This document shows, in pieces, positions 1-12,858 of a stretch of DNA of 64,000 nt; positions within the stretch are counted from its first letter, which is position 1; each line of letters starts with the position of its first letter. The notes beneath the pieces are model-generated. The model saw only the letters and a program-made list of their open reading frames with translations. It searched no databases and had not been told where the DNA came from. The DNA comes from Triatoma infestans (Eukaryota; Arthropoda; Insecta; Hemiptera; Reduviidae): NCBI GenBank assembly GCA_011037195.1, contig JAAEAF010001934.1:1-64000 (forward strand). The letters run 5' to 3'. A program made the translations under genes and the position numbers.

Positions 1-1094
1 TTTTTTTTTTTTATAAATGATTCATATATGCCTAACTTTTGAATAAATAAGTATGATGTTATGTTTAATATGAACTTTTCCATGTAACGCTGGATATTAC
101 TAAAGCACAGGCGATTAAAAAAAAATTTTACACCAATCCAAAATGAATCCTAAAGATAATTTACCGTTGAAACAGCTTAAAATATAAAATTATTTTAACT
201 TAATTGTATTATATAGAATATTTATAATATATTAGAAGAGGGTGCCAGACACTCTCGGTAATAAAGGATTGTTAATATTGGCTGACCAAGGCTTCACCAA
301 TATGACCTTTTGAAACCTTTATAAAACAAAGGTCATACCAATATACATACGCACAAACCACGCCTCAGTATCACTCTCTTTCTTGTCTCACCTTTCCTCT
401 CTCTCTCTCGTATCAGCGGAGGGAACAAATTGATAATTGTCTTAGTGACTCTAACCATTCTTCTTTGCCTCTCTATCCGCTACTAATATTGCCATAGCAA
501 ACTATCGTCATATTAACAAGCATTTATAGAAAAAGATAATTTAAAAAAATAAAAAATTCCGTGGGATATAGAAAACATTTAAAAAATAGAAATAGAAAAA
601 TTAGTCTCAGTTTACTCAGATTTCTGATTTAATTAAAAGATTTAATAAAGGGAGAAAAAAATTATGAAAGATAATATAAAGGCCACTGAAAGCCCAAGGA
701 AAAAAAAAATAACTCTTTAATTTATATAGACTACCATAAAATTCCATTAATTGAATAAACCTATCCGAGTTTAAATTAATTAATAATATTAGCGAAATTC
801 TAATGTGAAATACTTTTAAAAGTTTCTAAATCGCTCGATCTTTTCATAAAACCTGTTGGAAGTCATGTACGCTGTTTTATCGATCTCATTGGGCGAACAC
901 AACTGATATCGGAAAGTTATCTAATGATTTCTAATCATTGTGGGAAATTGAAACTGTTAAGTGCAGGAAAGAAGTTTTTTGTCTGTTTAAATTATCGAGA
1001 TGATAAGTGTGGTAATAATAGACAGATACCGGTTTCGAAAACTGAGCACAGGGATCGCTACATTGATTTGCAATCATATTCGTATCCTCTCCAA

Positions 1095-1290
1095 TATGCT
1101 GAAGAAATTTCTCTTTGTACAGTTCAATTTCCCTATAAAGTACCGGTTCAATTGAATACATGGTTCTATTACATACATAATCGGTAAACCGGAAATGCGA
1201 CTTTGCAAAATAGGTTTTTGAGTTCTTGGGAATTTACTCGAAAACGTCTGCAACGGATTTCCTTTAAATTGGTATGATAACTGCACAAAT
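1095..1290 (+). repeat. Family R fragment (middle)
   Basis: TACATGGTTCTATTACATAC, AAACCGGAAATGCGACTTT and the following GTTTTTGAG...CTCGAAAACG block match the second half of the family. Confidence 0.7.
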
Positions 1291-1831
1291 TTAAACATCA
1301 TCATCATATCATATGTAATGTATTTTACTTACCGTATTTAACACTGCATGCATTATAAATTGTACTCATACCAGATTATTTTCAGTTTAAGGTTTCAGCT
1401 TTATTAGGTCTCACTCCATTTATATTTTACTTATTAAAAAATTACTTATTAATTTAATAACAGACAGAAAAATCTCCTAAATGCAAAGAAAAAAGAAACT
1501 ATTAAAGTAAACCTACCCTTCCCCCCTCTGTTTGTATAGTTTAAACACAACCCGAGTGTACTAGAAGATGGAAGTTTATAATTGTAAACTTTAGTGTGAT
1601 TTTACTTTAGTGCCGGCATAATATTATGAGAGGAGGTTTTGTGTAGAGAGTCGGTATTATTTGTAGCGAACGGCTGAATGTTATCTGAGTTTCTTCAAGT
1701 TAGACGAACAAGTTGAAAAGGCAATGTGTTTATTCATACTGGCTTGTACTTCGTGTATGTACAGCCAGGACTAGAAGAGGATTGCGGAAACTCCATTCAA
1801 AACTACTTCTTGTGAGGCGATGAAAAAGAAA

Positions 1832-1833
1832 GA

Positions 1834-1865
<32 letters not shown>

Positions 1866-1922
1866 TCTGTGTAAACACTTCTCTGTCGTTCTCTCACTAC
1901 GTGTGGTGTGTGTGTGTGTGTA
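1832..1922 (+). repeat. (GT)n(GA)n and (GT)n microsatellites
   Basis: GT then GA run at 1835-1865 and a second GT run at 1902-1920. Confidence 0.9.
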
Positions 1923-2279
1923 TGTTTCTATGTGACACAGTTTCCATCTTTTTAAACTTCATTCACCTCCTTCAATCAGAAAATGGGGGCGCAAAAAGTC
2001 CCTCTTTTGCAAAAGAGAAAAAAATAATAGTAAGAAGAAGCAGTCGACTATCAAATCTGGTAGGATGCTGGGAAAGAATTGTGTCTGAGAAGGGAGTGAT
2101 GTTACATGAAGATTTAAAAGACATGCAAGGAAAAACTGGTTTTATCCAATAAGAATTGGGGTGATGTTAACAAACAACCCAGGAAAGAAAGGGCAACCTG
2201 ATAGGATTTGTGGTGTACTCTGTTGAAGTGCTGAATCAGTGTTAAGAATCAAGTTTTTAGTATGTTAGCGCCTACAGTG

Positions 2280-2323
2280 GGAGAAAGAGATAGACAGAGA
2301 TAGAGAGAGAGAGAGAGAAGAGT
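2280..2323 (+). repeat. (GA)n microsatellite
   Basis: Degenerate then pure GA run; the following 200 bases (CCCGCCGCGCCTGGCG...) are unusually GC-rich for this window but show no open frame. Confidence 0.9.
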
Positions 2324-2704
2324 ATGCCCGCCGCGCCTGGCGCTTCCACCTTATCCAAAGCTAATGGACAATTTGTTCACCATCAGACACCCCGTTCCCT
2401 TGGCCGTAATGTCATCAAATTAGATCGGGCAATGAGATCTGCACAAGTTTCCCTTATACAGACTTTACAATAGATTGCGGCAGAACAACCTTCACTCCCT
2501 CGTTTATTCATCACCCGGTCACACCCTCAATATCACAACTCTCCCCGTGTCAGTTTGATGACAATTCCCAATTTAAATACTCACTCTCTCTTCCACTCCT
2601 ATTTTAAACTTTAGATACCCCTGTATTCAGCACACTTACTCTAGGATTTAAATTACTTGACAGTTTAAACCTCGTCCCATTTTTAATCTCCATGTTCTTA
2701 AAAC

Positions 2705-3640
2705 AATCTCATTAAAAACCATCTGTTGTGAAACACTCATACGATATTCTCTTACTCTAATTAATACAACTTGGTTAAACAAAATACTTTAAAATTTGAA
2801 CGTTCATTGTTTAGTTTAGCTGGCCATAAAAACAATAAAGGGGATTTTACTTGTATACCCGAACGGCCTTATGTTTAGTGCTATATGTCAAAACCAACAA
2901 AGCTTGTATAAATTTAATTTAAATTAACTGACAGACCCCAATATACACCTCTAAAATCAATTTTTTCAGACAAATGTTTCAAATAAAAGTGATACGTTTC
3001 TATCTATGCAGCAAGCACTCCAAGTTTCAAGAAAAATCTTTGTAACCGTTTTCGAGGAAAGTTCCAAAAAAAAACTCCAAAATCTTCTGTAAAATCGCAC
3101 TTCCAGTTAACAGATTTGCTTCAAATTTGAATTCTATCAATAATTTTATGTGTATTAAGTAGGCGGTAAAACCATATATTATACTGAACTGATACTTTAA
3201 ACGAAAGCATAACGCTACTGCCCCACCAAAAACTCCAAAAAATCAATCTTCCCAGGAAAATAGTGCAAATAAATTCTAACTGATATTTATGTGCATAGTA
3301 CGAAGTTTAAAGAAAAATCTTGGAGCTGATTTTGAGAAAATCACGAAAAATTAAAAAAAAAAAAATCAATAAAATTGCACTTCCCGTTGATGCATTTTCC
3401 GGAAATCTTCGGGTCTGATGCATCGGTAGTACGTAAAGGGAATACTAAATATGAGCTTCCTGCGACTTTTCGTCTTTGAGATATTCTGTTAAAAACAACA
3501 CAAAAACACATATACACACACACACACACATGCAGACCATTCGCTAAAAACGTTTCTTCCGTACTCAGGAGAAATTCGATATCCGGTAAAAACTCGATAT
3601 CGATATTTTATTACGATCGCAATATTTGCACTTTTACAAT
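2705..3640 (-). repeat. Family R, nearly full-length copy
   Basis: Minus-strand copy carrying all landmarks in order: TGTGAAACACTCATACG end, CTGGCCATAAAAACAATAAA, the two CACTTCC(A/C)GTT half-units about 300 bases apart, a CA run (3515-3532, inverse of the GT seed), and the ACGATCGCAATATTTGC start. No coding capacity is seen. Useful as a reference copy for the family. Confidence 0.85.
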
Positions 3641-4864
3641 AGTAAGAGAAATTAAAAATTAATTATGAATTTAGTTGGGGGAATAAACGAAATTTAAAGA
3701 GAATATCCATCTTCGTAGTTTTGAGAAATCTATAATAATGGATATGTTAAAGAGCTCTGTTTAGCGAGAGAGAGCGTGGTATAGTGAAAACCAGAGATTT
3801 GAACAGCACGGAGAATATGAATATATATATGTGTGTGTTCGTGTGACTGTCTGTGTAAGCGCGAGCGTGGGTGGGGGAAACCGCATATCCTGGTGAGATG
3901 ATGTCACGCGCTTATTAATACCATGGCAACAACAACAACAACATACCACCCGATCAGTGTCCAATCTGACATATCTAACCGGTTTTCTTCAGCTGGAGTA
4001 TACGAGATGAGAAGATTTTTTTTACCCACCCAAGGACTTCGTTATAAGCACACTTTTTTTTTTTTTTTTTTTTATATCTAGGAGGTGTTATATGTTTCGT
4101 ATTGTCGCCACAGTTCAATTAATTTTAGGGGGAATTGATTTATCTATTTATTTTTTTTGTGTGTGCATGTTCATAATGTAAGAGATGACAATCTGTTTAA
4201 ACACTTGGAGAAAGCTTTTTAGATAGTTTGCAGTGTAATTCCCACCGGCTCCCACTCCGCGCGAACGTATATTAAGTACTAAAGAAAGGTAACATCCCTC
4301 CCAAAACAATATAAAAGCTTTCTAAAACAATTCTCTCATGGCTTAGAGATAGCAAAACTAATGTTAGTTGAGATAGATCGTACTTATCTAGTGCGTTACT
4401 TGCGTAACACGAAAGAGAAACAGATAAGAGAGAGCCGACCGAGAGACCAATTGAGCCCCTCAGGAGGCATGTTCATTATTAAAACACCCCCACCTTGTAT
4501 ACTAATTTTTAATTTTTTTCTTCCCAGCCTCAGATATATATATATATAAGCATAGTTTATCTTTCAACTCAATCTGACGTATCGATATGGGTCAATGCTA
4601 TCGTTCATACCTTTTTATAAACGCGCCCTTTCCAATTTTTTTTTCTTACTCAACACCTCCAACTTCATTTGTTTATTTATTTTTTTTTTTTTTTAACTTA
4701 CTGCCCTCCAAAAACCTCACCTATTTTTACCTTCTCTTACTCACTGGTAAGAGGAAGTATTGCGATCGTATCAAATATTAGAAATTTAATGTTCACCAAA
4801 AATACGTCATATTTTGAGATTCCCTCGTATATCAAAATGTTTTTAGCGAATGAACTGCAAGTGT

Positions 4865-4925
4865 GCGTATATATATATATATATATATGTGTGTGTATGT
4901 GTGTGTGTGTGTGTGCGCGCGCGTA
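4865..4925 (+). repeat. Compound microsatellite (TA)n(TG)n(CG)n
   Basis: About 60 bases of TA, TG then CG dinucleotides at the GT-seed position of a family R copy. Confidence 0.95.
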
Positions 4926-5253
4926 TCAACAAAATATCTTAAAAACAAAAATAAAAAATTGCAGCAAATTGACGGACTTGTTATTCCGTGTAGATATCTC
5001 CCCACCCACCGCATATGACAATAAGGTTTTTGCTCAAAATCCATCAACCGGAAGTTGCAAACTTTACTGAATTTTTTCCCCCTCCTGATTTTTGCCCAGA
5101 TATAAACCTAAATCACTATTATTTGAAACAATTTTTTCCAGAAAACAATGGTTTTTGAAGGAAGGTGTTCTGGAGGAATGTGTGACGTTTACATTTCAAG
5201 TATTAAAATTTGATCTGATATTTTATACGTCGTAGCATGCATATTTATAGTTT

Positions 5254-5292
5254 TCCTGACCGGTTTCTCGGATTTTCATCCATCCTCAGAGT
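5254..5292 (-). ncRNA. Hammerhead ribozyme-like motif, element A left arm (decayed)
   Basis: On the minus strand: CTGAGGA, then a stem II GGAT/ATCC with loop GAAA, then GAGAAACCGGTC. Two extra bases interrupt the GAAA core segment, so activity is unlikely. Confidence 0.5.
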
Positions 5293-5460
5293 AAATTCAT
5301 CAAGTTTGTGTCTCTACTTCAACTTAATGTTTCTGTTACACTCACACTTGCTGGTAGTATATATATATATATGGGCAATAGCAAAAGCCCACATATATAC
5401 AACCAACAAGTGTGAGCAGAAACATTAAGTTGAAGTGAACTCTCTACACGAATTTGCTGA

Positions 5461-5502
5461 ATTTACTCTGACGATGGATGAAAATCCGAAACCGTCCCGG
5501 AA
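5461..5502 (+). ncRNA. Hammerhead ribozyme-like motif, element A right arm (decayed)
   Basis: CTGACGA (5468-5474), stem II GGAT/ATCC, GAAA (5488-5491), then CCGTCC in place of CCGGTC. The stem III palindrome and cleavage-site context are broken, so it is probably inactive. Confidence 0.5.
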
Positions 5503-6257
5503 AACTATGAATATGCATGCTACGACGGATAAAATACCAGATGTTTATCCAATATTGGGGATCCATCCACATATTCAACATTAAAATTTGAGTTCGTGCA
5601 ATGTTTTGAGCGCTATCTTCTGAATTAAGGTGCAAACATTTTCAGTTTCTACCTGTCCCACCGCCATTCTTATGTATTAGGGCTAGTCAGTAAAAACTAC
5701 CAAGTTTAAAGAAAATTCGTTAGAGAAAGTTCGTGTGAGTGTTTCACACATCAGATTTTTGTTTTTGTTTTATTTATTCACTTTTTTTTTAAAAAAAAAA
5801 CAATAGAGCTTCTGTCACGTTTTTTTAAAACTAACAAATAGGAAAAACTTGAGAAAGTTGGGAGAATATGGCGTTGCCAATTACGCGAATGCAGATCTAC
5901 TACAATGATATAAACTAACGGAATGTTTAACTATGTGATGACATGCAGCACAAAAACAGTATGAAACAATTACAAGTTTACGTGCTCTGACGATCAGTTA
6001 CAACTGACGCAATTTGTAAAGAAGAAATAGTAGTAGTAGTGGAAGAAGCTCCATCTCCATCAGAAGCTCGTCTTAACTCCCCGCTCCCCCTTAAATTTCT
6101 TGAAAAATCCTTTAAAATATAATAAATATACTCTTTCTCCAATTTCTCGTCCGGAAGTTTTACCCCAATCTAAAACTTGAACATATCACTCCTGTAATGG
6201 TGACATCATCCACCGTCAACTTCCCCCCTTACCCGATTTCCCGTGTCTAGAGTGTGT

Positions 6258-6283
6258 GTTATATATATATATATATATATATA
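6258..6283 (+). repeat. (TA)n microsatellite
   Basis: About 12 TA units in otherwise unannotated intron. Confidence 0.9.
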
Positions 6284-7039
6284 CCCTTGACGGCGTTTCT
6301 GATAGCAGACAGGATACCAGTCATACTAGAGCAGAGTTGGGACAAGGAAATGAGTTGGCGGCCTTCATCATCTCATACAAAACCCTCAAACCCATACCAT
6401 CTAACTAACAACTAAACATAGTTCTCCTGGGTTCTGACCATCTAGTCTCTCACTCACTCACACACACTTTCTCTCTGTTTCTCTGCAAACTAGGCTGAGA
6501 GAGTGAGGGGAGGGGAAAGAGACTGTTCGCATTTCCCCTCTCATCTTTGACGAGCTTTAACTTGTAGTGGGTGGACATTGTCCAGTTCGTTTGTGACACT
6601 TAGGAACACAGCTCACTCATACCTAACACTATAGATAAAAGCTTAGAAGAGGCGGAAGAAGGGTGTATACAGTTTCTGACGTATTTAAATTGAGATGGGT
6701 ATCTCTTATATTATATATATATTTAACATAGTAATGTAAGGTCTGGTAGACGGCCATTTTCCATACAACTCAGTTCCCGAACACTCCAGGAGACATCCTG
6801 CGTATACCCACAAGTCACCCTTATATTACACTGGGTTCCTGTTATTTACAGAATTTTCTTCTTCTTTTTTTTTTTGTCGTAGCAAAATTCTTTTTCATCA
6901 ATTAAACGGCCGTTTTACTTTGGCATTTTTCCGTCTCTACATATAACTCACAAAAAAGTTCGAATAATTTATTTAAAAAAAAAATTAATATAGAAAGAGA
7001 ATATTTAGCTTTTTTAACATTTTTTTTCTTTATTAACAA

Positions 7040-7200
7040 TTTTACTTTCTCTCACTACTATAAGAGAAAATATAGCGAGCATCACAGATTTTCGAAATTG
7101 AGATTCCACCGGTTAAACATTTTTAATGTTTCCTGAGCCCCAAAAAACAAACTATTTTCAGAAATTTGTCGGTCTATTTGTGTTTTTGTTGGTCAGCATG
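7040..7200 (+). repeat. Family R 5' fragment
   Basis: CTTTCTCTCACTACTATAAG, then GATTTTCGAAATTGAGATTC and GTTTCCTGAGCCCCAAAAA match the first 150 bases of the family. Confidence 0.7.
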
Positions 7201-7763
7201 ACAAAAAAAAAAACAAAAAAGAAGAAAAAAGCAAACAGTTAAAGCTTAATATATCGTTCAAGTGCTACTAGGGAATTTGACTTTAAAGATTTCGATTAAA
7301 ATTTAAAGAAACACAATTCTATATCGGGAACCGGTTTTTCGAGAATACAATAGAATAGTATAAATAAAGGATGCAGTAATTTCCAACGGCTCACAATGAC
7401 TTTGGTCCTAAATATTCTATTACCTTAACCACGTTCAGAAGTATATAAGCAGCAAGTGTGTTCACAATTAGGCTAAAAAGCCGCATACCACCGCAGACGA
7501 AAACCGAAACCTGCAAGCCCCTTCAGTTCTGTTTTATTTTTTCCTCTAAAAAAAAAATAAATTTTCTCTGACAGCATTAACAGCTGTTTGATTGCGAAGC
7601 TAAAATTCATATAATTAAATTTTGTCTATTGGATTTTGAGTGTTGGCGACATATTGCACGTATATGTCAGTATTTTGCATGATCAAAATAGGAATCTTCA
7701 GTTTTGGTGGGTTGATTAAAAATAACAATTGAAAAAAATGTTAAACAATTGAATTTAATGTTA

Positions 7764-8196
<433 letters not shown>

Positions 8197-8507
8197 TTGT
8201 AGATCTGGAAAAAATGGTATATTTCTTGCCCATTCAACGGCTGAAAACAACAGCCTGGCCGCCAATTCGCACATATTATCAATGCCCATAATATTGTTCG
8301 GTTGCATACACTGGCCGTATCTGGACGTTGGATACGGTTCGGCTCGCAACAACAAAGAGATATACGACGAAAGATAGGAATGCCCATTGAATCCGGCGGC
8401 CGCAGCAGCTGCAGCCGCTGCGGCGGTCATTGCTTCACCATTTGTCAGTGCATATTGTCCGGGAAGGCTTGGCGGTTGACTTGGTGGAACTCGACCTCGT
8501 TGTACAG
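8197..8507 (-). CDS. svp: Seven-up / COUP-TF nuclear receptor, exon with hinge and N-terminal half of ligand-binding domain
   Basis: Partial coding exon of an orphan nuclear receptor, a nuclear DNA-binding transcriptional regulator. Read on the minus strand it starts in split-codon phase after an acceptor (AAACAG, AG at 8508-8509), giving [12 protein letters not shown], the start of the COUP-TF hinge just after the DNA-binding domain. It then gives [10 protein letters not shown], ten alanines in mixed codons, [19 protein letters not shown], then [19 protein letters not shown] and [20 protein letters not shown], which is helices 1 to 3 of the ligand-binding domain and part of the nuclear-receptor signature. 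It ends PDLQ at a perfect donor (GTAAGT, 8191-8196), in frame with the next exon. Length is 311 bases: 2 plus 103 codons. YGQCMQ without the serine seen in vertebrate COUP-TF favours an insect Seven-up. The alanine run is an insertion relative to vertebrate COUP-TF. The preceding zinc-finger exon is not in this window. Identity is very secure; exact isoform is unknown. Confidence 0.96.
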
Positions 8508-8904
8508 CTGTTTAACAAGAACAAACAAAAAGACACTGGAATTAGGATTGGCTAAATAAGAAGGTTGGTTGGTTATAAAGATAAATCATTTTTAAATTAG
8601 AGAACTGGAGCCACAGAAATCAATATCATTTCTTAGGATGTTATTAAAGTGGAGTGTTTTTAATTAGATTTCCTAATCAATCTGTCTATCAGTAAATACG
8701 TGAATAGTGTTATTTGATAAGGCTAATTGATTTATGAATTTCACTGAAATCAAGGAGATAAGTAATTTTAATTAATACATTTGAAATACGTTTACTTCAG
8801 ACTTAGTCGTTTATTATTGGAGAGTCATTAAACAAACATCCCCTTCTTTTTTCAACGGCAGAAGCGTTTTTAGGTTCATTAGGTTCAGTTACTTAGAAAA
8901 GAAA

Positions 8905-9150
8905 AAAAATCTGATGTGAAACACCGCATAACTTTCATTTTCTACAATAACATTTTCTCAAAAAGCTCTTCCCAAAAAAAACATTTTCCAATAAAATCAA
9001 AGCACCCCTAATATGCGTGAATCAAGTAGATAAACTTGAAAGAAAATCTTGGAAATTTTTACGAGAAAATTTCATAAAACTGAACAAAAGAAAAGTATAT
9101 CTATATAACCCCCAAAGTTCTAAAATCTTTTTGTCGAGGAGGGGGGACTC
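8905..9150 (-). repeat. Family R 3' fragment
   Basis: AATCTGATGTGAAACACCGC end motif, then AAACTTGAAAGAAAATCTTGG and the A-rich CGAGAAAATT block; internally deleted. Confidence 0.65.
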
Positions 9151-9379
9151 GGGGCACCATAAAATATATATATATTATCCCTAAAACTAAATTTCTGGAA
9201 AATTTGGCAGCACGAATGAGGAAATATTAAGGAGAAAGTACTAAGCAAAGTGGCTACTAATTAGACAGATTTCAAGGCATAACAATCATGCGGGTTTTAG
9301 TATTCCTCATTTCTATCATCTAGAAGTTTTCCATTTAATTCTATTAGCATGAGTTTCGTTTCTTTAAATTCTTTCTTTT

Positions 9380-10055
9380 TGTTTTTACTTTCTCTTACTC
9401 CTGATAAGAGGAAAAATTGTGATCGTCATAAATTTTCAATATCGAAGTTTCTTCGGAAATGCAGCTTTTGAGGTCCACTGAGTCCGTAAACGTGTTTTTG
9501 TAACACCACTGGAATCCGACAGGAAGTCCTCTGTCAGAATTCCTCTAGTAAAGTACTTATTATTGTAAAACAAAGTATTACAATAGTTTCAAATTTTCGA
9601 AGATGCGTTTTCACCGGAAATACCTTTTTTGAAGGTTTCCAGAGAATGAAAAAGAATTTTTTTAGCGAATGTGTTGTTGTGTTTGTTGGCCAGAGTTTGT
9701 ATTCTGATTATATAACAACACCGCGTCTGTAGAGATGAAAATTTTCTATCAAAATCCATTATTCAGAAGTGCGTGCGACTTTTTCTGAATAATTATTTTA
9801 TTTTTTTTTCGCGTTTTTCTCAAAAACCATGCCAACAATTTTCTTTTAAACTTGGTACACTGCCTATACACGTACATGCCTATCGATTATTTGATGAAAT
9901 TTTTCTGGGCAAAGATCAACGTTAAGCTTTCCTATAAAGTGCCTGCACAGATATGAAGTGTTTCACTTTTATTAGAAAAATTTTTCGGCAAAATTCATTT
10001 TAGTGGGGACCGGGTTTTTTTTTGGGGGGGGGCGTCCTGTCAGTTAAACATAACT
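9380..10055 (+). repeat. Family R copy, 5' two-thirds
   Basis: CTTTCTCTTACTCCTGATAAGAG start, TTTTGAGGTCCACTGAGTCC, a duplicated start-like block near 9590-9690, CATTATTCAGAAGTGCGTGC, the CAACAATTTTCTTTTAAACTTG block, and the G run before CCTGTCAGTTAAA. The 3' end is missing. Confidence 0.75.
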
Positions 10056-11044
10056 ATCTTAACACAGGGCTACGCCCTACTATCATATTGAGTGATAATA
10101 TATTTAGCAACTCTTTTTTAGACAGTAATCTTTGATATGACATAATCTGGTGATTGAATCACTTAATTTAATTTGATTGAGTGAAAACAAATGACATCAA
10201 GGACATGTCATAATGTGCAAAATGACAATAACATTTGTAACTAACATTTTTTTTTTTAGGTTATATAAACATCTCCATCCTACCCCCGTCCCCATATGAT
10301 GGAGTATTATAGAGAAAGCTAATTTAATGGCTAGCTTTCATGTTAAACGGAAGAAAAATATCTAATATTAGATGCAAAATAGTCTACGTTTATAAAGAAT
10401 TAAGCTTATTTTTTTTTTTTACTTCACAAAATGGCACCAAACAACGTTAAGTTTAAAAAAAGTTAAACATATCTTTTCTCTTTTAAATTAAACGTTTTGA
10501 GTCTTGTTCAAACATTAAAATATACGTATAAATTGTAGAAGACGTTTAGATATATAGACAAGATTAAATAAATAAATATATATAATTTTAATAAATTCAC
10601 ACACAAAAAAATTTACATAATTTCTTTTGAGAAAGTTTATTTTATTTTTTTTAAACAAATAATTTCTTTATTATCCTATTAAAATAAATAAATAAATAAA
10701 ATTAATACGAGTGAAAGAGACATTTAACTAAATTGAGAATGAATAAGAAACGTCGTTGAACATTTCTAACTAAACGTATGTTCATGAACGAGGAGGTTTC
10801 ACTTATTCAAAGGTCATCCAAAGTCGTGACTTGCTTTCAAGCCTTATATATATATATATCCAGAATGTAATAATACAAGGATATCCATATGTTTTCTTTT
10901 AAATTGGTAGGGCCGCACTTGGGAGCCCATCTCGTGATATTTACAAAATAAATAGAAATTTTTTTTATTAGCTTAATATGTCAAAATTTTGGCACTTCAT
11001 ATCTTAAAATATTGTTTAAATATATTTTTGAAATAATTAAGAGC

Positions 11045-11330
11045 GATTTTCTAGCATTTCTAGGAAGGGGTCTCCATAGCGGGCAAATGGATTAGCGATT
11101 TCTTCAAGCAAATTAACATCCTGGTGGGTTTCTCATTTGTTTTTTATTTTAATAATTTGGCCAAGAGGAATAACACGCAATTTTCTACCAAGAATTCTTC
11201 TCATTTCACGATCATGTGGTGAATGGCCTCCAAATAATATTGCAAGTGTTGCATCCATTGATTCCACCATCTCTGGTGGTGGAACAAATGTTGGTAATGA
11301 AATCTATTCAGTCTTGTGGTGCACTGATAT
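11045..11330 (-). pseudogene. Unidentified coding relic
   Basis: One minus-strand frame stays coherent over about 90 codons with two stops: LPTFVPPPEMVESMDATLAI, LFGGHSPHDREMRRILGRKL, RVIPLGQIIKIKNK, stop, then ETHQDVNLLEEIANPFARYG, DPFLEMLENRS, stop. Composition is protein-like (mixed hydrophobic and charged blocks, G-G-H, P-F-A-R-Y-G) and unlike random AT-rich translation. I do not recognise the family; a transposon or captured gene fragment are both possible. Two small frames on the opposite strand are shadows of it. Confidence 0.4.
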
Positions 11331-11584
11331 GGCTTTAGTCAATAAATAATTTAAAACAGACCAACATATAGAGAGGATATTTTATCATACCTCAAAGAAC
11401 CATGTTTGGGCATATCCGAATCCGAGAACTTCCTTTTTCTTCATATGATTCTCAAGGGACTAACTGAAGTTTGACCGTTTTACCAATGAAAACCTCCGTA
11501 CTTACTAGAAATATATTGAAATGAAAAAACATTTTTCTATAATTATTATAAAAGGACAAATTTTCTTTTAACTTGAAATTTGCT

Positions 11585-11710
11585 CATTGGCCCTAACCTA
11601 ACTACCAGAGGTGGTGGTGGTGTTGCGGGGAAACCTCACCGAGGCAGGTAGTAGCTGAAGTGATTATATTGTAGCCCAGAATACAGCACCAAGAACATTG
11701 AACGAACCGA
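11585..11710 (+). repeat. Unclassified dispersed repeat, copy 1
   Basis: GAGGCAGGTAGTAGCTGAAG, TGATTATATTGTAGCCCA and AATACAGCACCAAGAACATT resemble 29995-30070. Nature unknown; the plus strand also holds a GGT run. Confidence 0.5.
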
Positions 11711-11929
11711 TATTTCTCAGAAACCAAAAATCTAATTTTCAAAGAACAGTGAGGTAACTGCAGCGGGAAGGTTTTTTTCAGTGTTACCAGAAACAGTTTT
11801 CTGGGAAAGATGGATGTCTTCTCGCACACGAAGGTAGCTGTTTACAATTTAACACATTCTTGTAAGTCTTGAACGTTAACTCAGAATGAAAAAGTCACCT
11901 ACAAGCCATGGAAATGCAGTACCTAACAT

Positions 11930-12250
11930 AGATGTTTGGGAAGACCCGAAAGGATAGGAAGGAATTAGGAATTCTACAATAAGACGAAACCTAGGCATAT
12001 AGCCCGCCTCAGAAAAGATTCAACAAGGTCAGCTCCCCTGGTTCGGTCATGTGACCAGAATGTCCGAGAACCGGACAGTATAGTTCTTGAAGCAGAGTGG
12101 AGGGTGAAAGGCGACGAGGACGCATGAAGAACATGGGAGCAAACCATGAAATAAGGTCTGCAGGATAGAAGCGGAGAGTGTGTGGAAAAATCCATTCAAA
12201 ACACAAAGGGAAGTAGAAGACGATCCAGATGATGATAAAAGTGATAGGCA
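11930..12250 (+). pseudogene. LINE C-terminal remnant (RTE-like)
   Basis: Reads IQQGQLPWFGHVTRMSENRT, then a stop and KGRRGRMKN-like sequence in a shifted frame. This is the WFGHVxRM...(K/R)GRRGR end of RTE-like elements. An A run follows near 12278. Confidence 0.65.
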
Positions 12251-12254
12251 TTTA

Positions 12255-12555
12255 TGTGTTTAGAAGGGCACAAAATTAAAAAAAAAACTCGTTGGAGCAA
12301 TTTTCAAAAAAACATAATCGAGAAAAAGTGAAAGAGAAAAAAACCATTCAACAAGTCTCAGTTTTCCGATTAATGGATTTTGACTAAAACCTTAGTTCGT
12401 GAGAATGCAGTGCTGATATCAAGTTTGACCTTCCGGCGATTTGAAATTATTTGTTCACATAAACAGACCATTCGCTAAAAACATTTATTTCAAACTCAGA
12501 GGACCTATCAAAACATGAATTTCCGGTGAAAAGTCAATTTCCAAAATTTTATATA
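12255..12555 (-). repeat. Family R fragment
   Basis: TCGTTGGAGCAATTTTC, TTAGTTCGTGAGAATGCAGT, CAGACCATTCGCTAAAAAC and TCAGAGGACCTATCAAAACA are the inverse of the first half of the family. Confidence 0.65.
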
Positions 12556-12571
12556 TATATATATATATATA

Positions 12572-12785
12572 TAGGGGCGGGTGTTGGTGTATTGGTTATG
12601 AACATGGACTTGTAAGTGGGAGGACCCCAGTTCGAGTCCAGAGTATAACTAAAATTTTATATTTGTTTAAAAAATATTAATAGTAAAGTACGTGCTTCCG
12701 CCCCCGTCCACGACACCTAATTTGGTAGTTGGACGTTAAGCCCGCCTGAAAAAATAGGCATTACTTTACTTTACTTACTTTACTA
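12572..12785 (+). mobile_element. tRNA-derived SINE
   Basis: GGGTGTTGGTGTATTGG (A-box-like) is followed by the exact B box GTTCGAGTC, giving a polymerase III promoter. The body holds CGTGCTTCCGCCCCCGTCC and TAGTTGGACGTTAAGCCCGC, and ends in a degenerate ACTTT repeat (ACTTTACTTTACTTACTTT), a common SINE tail. A TA microsatellite lies on both sides, which hides any duplication. It abuts the end of the Penelope-like fragment. Confidence 0.75.
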
Positions 12786-12858
12786 TATATATATGTATGA
12801 TGGATGATATAGATTCTTGAGGAAGTTTGGTCAATTTAAATAAAACAAACTTTACTTC

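Larger units (their letters stand above)
5214..5579 (+). mobile_element. Palindromic hammerhead element A (366 bp, 12-bp TSD)
   Basis: Two inverted arms (about 5222-5349 and 5401-5531) flank a short TA-rich loop. The right arm has an extra tail (5532-5579) absent from the left, so the palindrome is unequal-armed. ATTAAAATTTGA is repeated exactly at 5202-5213 and 5580-5591, which marks the insertion borders. Each arm carries a hammerhead-like core: CTGAGGA on the minus strand, with an extra GA before GAAACCGGTC, and CTGACGA on the plus strand, with the cleavage-site region changed to CCGTCCC. Both look decayed. It sits inside a family R copy, which resumes after 5592. Same subfamily as the 24.2 kb element. 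Confidence 0.82.
4722..5765 (+). repeat. Family R copy interrupted by palindrome A
   Basis: Starts CTCTTACTCACTGGTAAGAG and GTATTGCGATCGTATCAAA, has a long TA/TG/CG microsatellite at the GT-seed position, continues to 5213, is interrupted by element A, and resumes from 5592 to the end motif GTGTGAGTGTTTCACAC (5731-5747). Confidence 0.8.

Noticed and set aside
4669..5070. 133-codon plus frame
   Set aside because: Runs through a T run and a TA/TG/CG microsatellite inside a family R copy; not a gene.
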